Source: Chlorobiaceae bacterium
GTDB lineage: Bacteria; Bacteroidota; Chlorobiia; Chlorobiales; Chlorobiaceae
DNA length: 64,000 nt
NCBI GenBank assembly: GCA_013335405.1
Contig: JAAXVR010000002.1
Span: 1 to 64,000 of the forward strand
Reading direction: 5' to 3'
Shown here one piece after another: positions 62,574 to 64,000 of this stretch; position 1 is the stretch's first letter; each line of letters begins with the position of its first letter. The notes under the pieces are model-generated. The model was given only the letters and a program-made list of their open reading frames with translations. It had not been told where the DNA came from and made no database searches. Position numbers and translations under genes: made by a program.

Positions 62574-62590
62574 CATGAAGGATTAGAAGA

Positions 62591-62617
62591 AGGCTGTCAC
62601 TTTTTTCAAGACAGCCT
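62591..62617. terminator. Hairpin after flavodiiron protein gene
   Basis: An 8-bp stem AGGCTGTC (62591-62598) pairs with GACAGCCT (62610-62617) around an 11-base, T-rich loop. There is no strong T run after it (CTCTTCCTG), so it is a weak or imperfect terminator between convergent genes. Confidence 0.45.
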
Positions 62618-62705
62618 CTCTTCCTGTGTAATCTGCCGAAATCACCGTTTAGAGACAACAGGGACAATCTTCCGACACCTTCACAAAAAAACCCGTTCGC
62701 TTTTT

Positions 62706-62999
62706 TTATCTGAAGATGATTTCTTCGACAATCGTCTTTTCAAGTGAATCGTTGATTTTCCGGAGAATATCCTTTTTCCTGAAATTCAGCTCCATTCTCC
62801 ATGCAGGGTTTTTTACCCTGATGAACAACTGTCCTTCCGTGAACCGTTCCACTGCAGTCTCTGCAGAAATTGCATCCCCGACAACACTGCTCCATATTCG
62901 CATTGTCCTGTACTGCTCATATGCGTTTTCCAGTCCCAGGTTTCTGCACATATCGAGGACAATTTCGGACATGCTTTTCGGATTTTTTATCCTCGTCAA
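62706..62999 (-). CDS. DciA-like (DUF721) protein
   Basis: The 97-residue protein has the DUF721 pattern: RIWSSVVGDAISAETAVERF, then GQLFIRVKNPAWRMEL. The family includes DciA, which helps load the replicative helicase in bacteria lacking DnaC. It overlaps the recF stop by four bases and lies near the origin, as DciA-like genes often do. Confidence 0.82.
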   Translation of the reverse strand: MTRIKNPKSMSEIVLDMCRNLGLENAYEQYRTMRIWSSVVGDAISAETAVERFTEGQLFIRVKNPAWRMELNFRKKDILRKINDSLEKTIVEEIIFR

Positions 63000-64000
63000 G
63001 CGTTCCTCTCCATTCTTTTTTTCAAACTGTCTATAGAAACTGCCGTCATACCTCCCGTTTCCTTTCGTTCCGTCGTCGTTATGATGCTTTGTCCGAATGT
63101 TCCGAGAACTTCGAGTATTCTTTCCGTTCTCCTTTCATCAAGTTCGCTGAATATATCATCCAGCAGGCAGATCGGTTTTTCTCCGAGCATCTGGCTGTAA
63201 AAACGGTGTTGCGAAAGTTTCAGGCAGATCATGAAGGTTCTCGTCTGCCCCTGTGATGCATATCTCTTGACCTCTTTTTCATTAAAAAGAAAAGCAATAT
63301 CGTCCCGGTGCGGACCTGTCATCGTCTGCTCCCTCATGATATCCGATTTTTCCGTTTCCCTGTACCTCTTCATGAAACGTTCACGAAGCTCTTCTTCATC
63401 TGCCGCATCAATAGCTCCAGGCAGTGATGAACGGTATGCCATACCAGGATTTTCCCTTATGTCCATCTCCCTGTACATATTCTCGAGACGTATCGAAAAC
63501 TCTCCTATGAATCTTCTCCTTTTTATCGCAATCGCTGCCGCGATACCCGCAAGGTTTTCGCTCCATATCGAGAGTGTGGGATCATGCTGTGCTTTTCTTT
63601 CGTTCAATTGCATCAGGAGGGTATTCCTCTGGGAGAGAACCCTCCGGTAAGCGAGGAGGTCCTCGAGGTATCGTCGGTCGGTCTGGCTGATGGCACTATC
63701 GATGAACTTTCTTCTTTCCGAAGGCGGTCCGGTTATAATTCCGATCTCAGAAGGAGTAAATGTTATGCAGGGTATTCTTCCTATATGAGTCGAGAATGGT
63801 TTTACCTCATTCTTGTTGACACTTACCTGTTTTTCCTTTTCCCGCGTGTAGGAGACATGAACCCTTTGCGGCCTTCCTTCATCGCTCCTGAAATCTCCCC
63901 TGAGCAGAAAATATTCCTGTTGCCATTCCAGGCAGTCAGCATCGCCGGCGCTGACAAATCCCCTTGTCAGCGCACAGTAATGAATACCTTCAAGTATGGA
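62996..64000 (-). CDS. recF: DNA replication and repair protein RecF (N-terminal part missing at the edge)
   Basis: The frame is open from the right edge (64000) to the stop at 62996, giving 334 residues. It starts at SILEGIHYCALTRGF, the part just after the Walker A (which lies outside), continues with FTPSEIGIITGPPSERRKFID, and ends with KPICLLDDIFSELDERRTERIL (Walker B and signature) near residue 285. It loads RecA at gaps and stalled forks. An internal Met near 63613 is not the true start. It is followed by dciA on the same strand. In this group recF lies close to dnaN and dnaA, which should follow to the right. Confidence 0.93.
   Translation of the reverse strand, partial: SILEGIHYCALTRGFVSAGDADCLEWQQEYFLLRGDFRSDEGRPQRVHVSYTREKEKQVSVNKNEVKPFSTHIGRIPCITFTPSEIGIITGPPSERRKFIDSAISQTDRRYLEDLLAYRRVLSQRNTLLMQLNERKAQHDPTLSIWSENLAGIAAAIAIKRRRFIGEFSIRLENMYREMDIRENPGMAYRSSLPGAIDAADEEELRERFMKRYRETEKSDIMREQTMTGPHRDDIAFLFNEKEVKRYASQGQTRTFMICLKLSQHRFYSQMLGEKPICLLDDIFSELDERRTERILEVLGTFGQSIITTTERKETGGMTAVSIDSLKKRMERNA

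Noticed and set aside
62996-63613. Separate 205-residue gene at the recF end
   Set aside because: The frame stays open through 64000 with RecF sequence throughout; 63613 is only an internal Met.

Overview
The window looks like the chromosome of a green sulfur bacterium (Chlorobiaceae; Chlorobium or Pelodictyon type), read close to the replication origin. The evidence is a complete reverse-type dissimilatory sulfite reductase cluster in the gene order known from this group, a bacteriochlorophyll geranylgeranyl reductase (BchP), a flavocytochrome c sulfide dehydrogenase, a sulfite-oxidizing molybdoenzyme, a split ATP synthase locus holding only atpD-atpC, and recF plus a DciA-like gene at the right edge. 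The species cannot be fixed from the sequence alone.

Layout. Bases 1-7,400 are an accessory stretch: the 3' end of an IS630-type transposase, a DUF4143 ATPase, a decayed brnTA toxin-antitoxin pair, an apparently intact MqsR-like toxin with a Panacea-domain antitoxin, a TetR-controlled flavodoxin-fold operon, and a fused ParD-ParE gene. Bases 7,566-8,111 encode a YaaH-type membrane transporter. Bases 8,165-24,856 are the sulfur oxidation region, all on the minus strand. In transcription order it reads dsrE2, rhodanese, tusA, dsrN, dsrC, dsrA, dsrB, dsrL, a small unknown gene, dsrE, dsrF, dsrH, dsrT, dsrM, dsrK, dsrJ, dsrO, dsrP, dsrV, dsrW. Sulfur would pass from Rhd/TusA/DsrE2 through DsrEFH to DsrC. 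DsrAB with DsrL oxidizes it to sulfite in the cytoplasm, DsrMKJOP moves the electrons across the membrane, and DsrN/V/W make the siroheme amidate cofactor. Bases 25,063-30,999 continue the path: soeA and a fused soeBC (sulfite to sulfate) and a TauE/SafE exporter with its DUF1634 partner.

Bases 31,547-53,912 hold housekeeping genes: dodecin, pckG, a TlpA-like thioredoxin, tRNA-Thr(CGU), atpDC, an LD-carboxypeptidase, clpS, glyS, bchP with a Ycf49-like neighbour, a C-terminal processing protease, dapD, an RNase E/G, rnhB, yraN, gyrB, surA, secF and secD. Bases 54,088-56,602 form a minus-strand operon soxY-soxZ-fccA-fccB in which SoxY lacks the usual GGCGG tail. Bases 56,894-64,000 hold mnmG bracketed by two parS-type centromere sites, a family B DNA polymerase, a flavodiiron protein, a dciA-like gene and recF, which runs off the right edge.

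The observations most worth a second look are the non-canonical SoxYZ-FccAB unit, the parS pair around mnmG, the small unknown gene inside the dsr operon, the Panacea toxin-antitoxin pair, the ParD-ParE fusion at an A7 run, and the Ycf49/DUF3593 fusion next to bchP.
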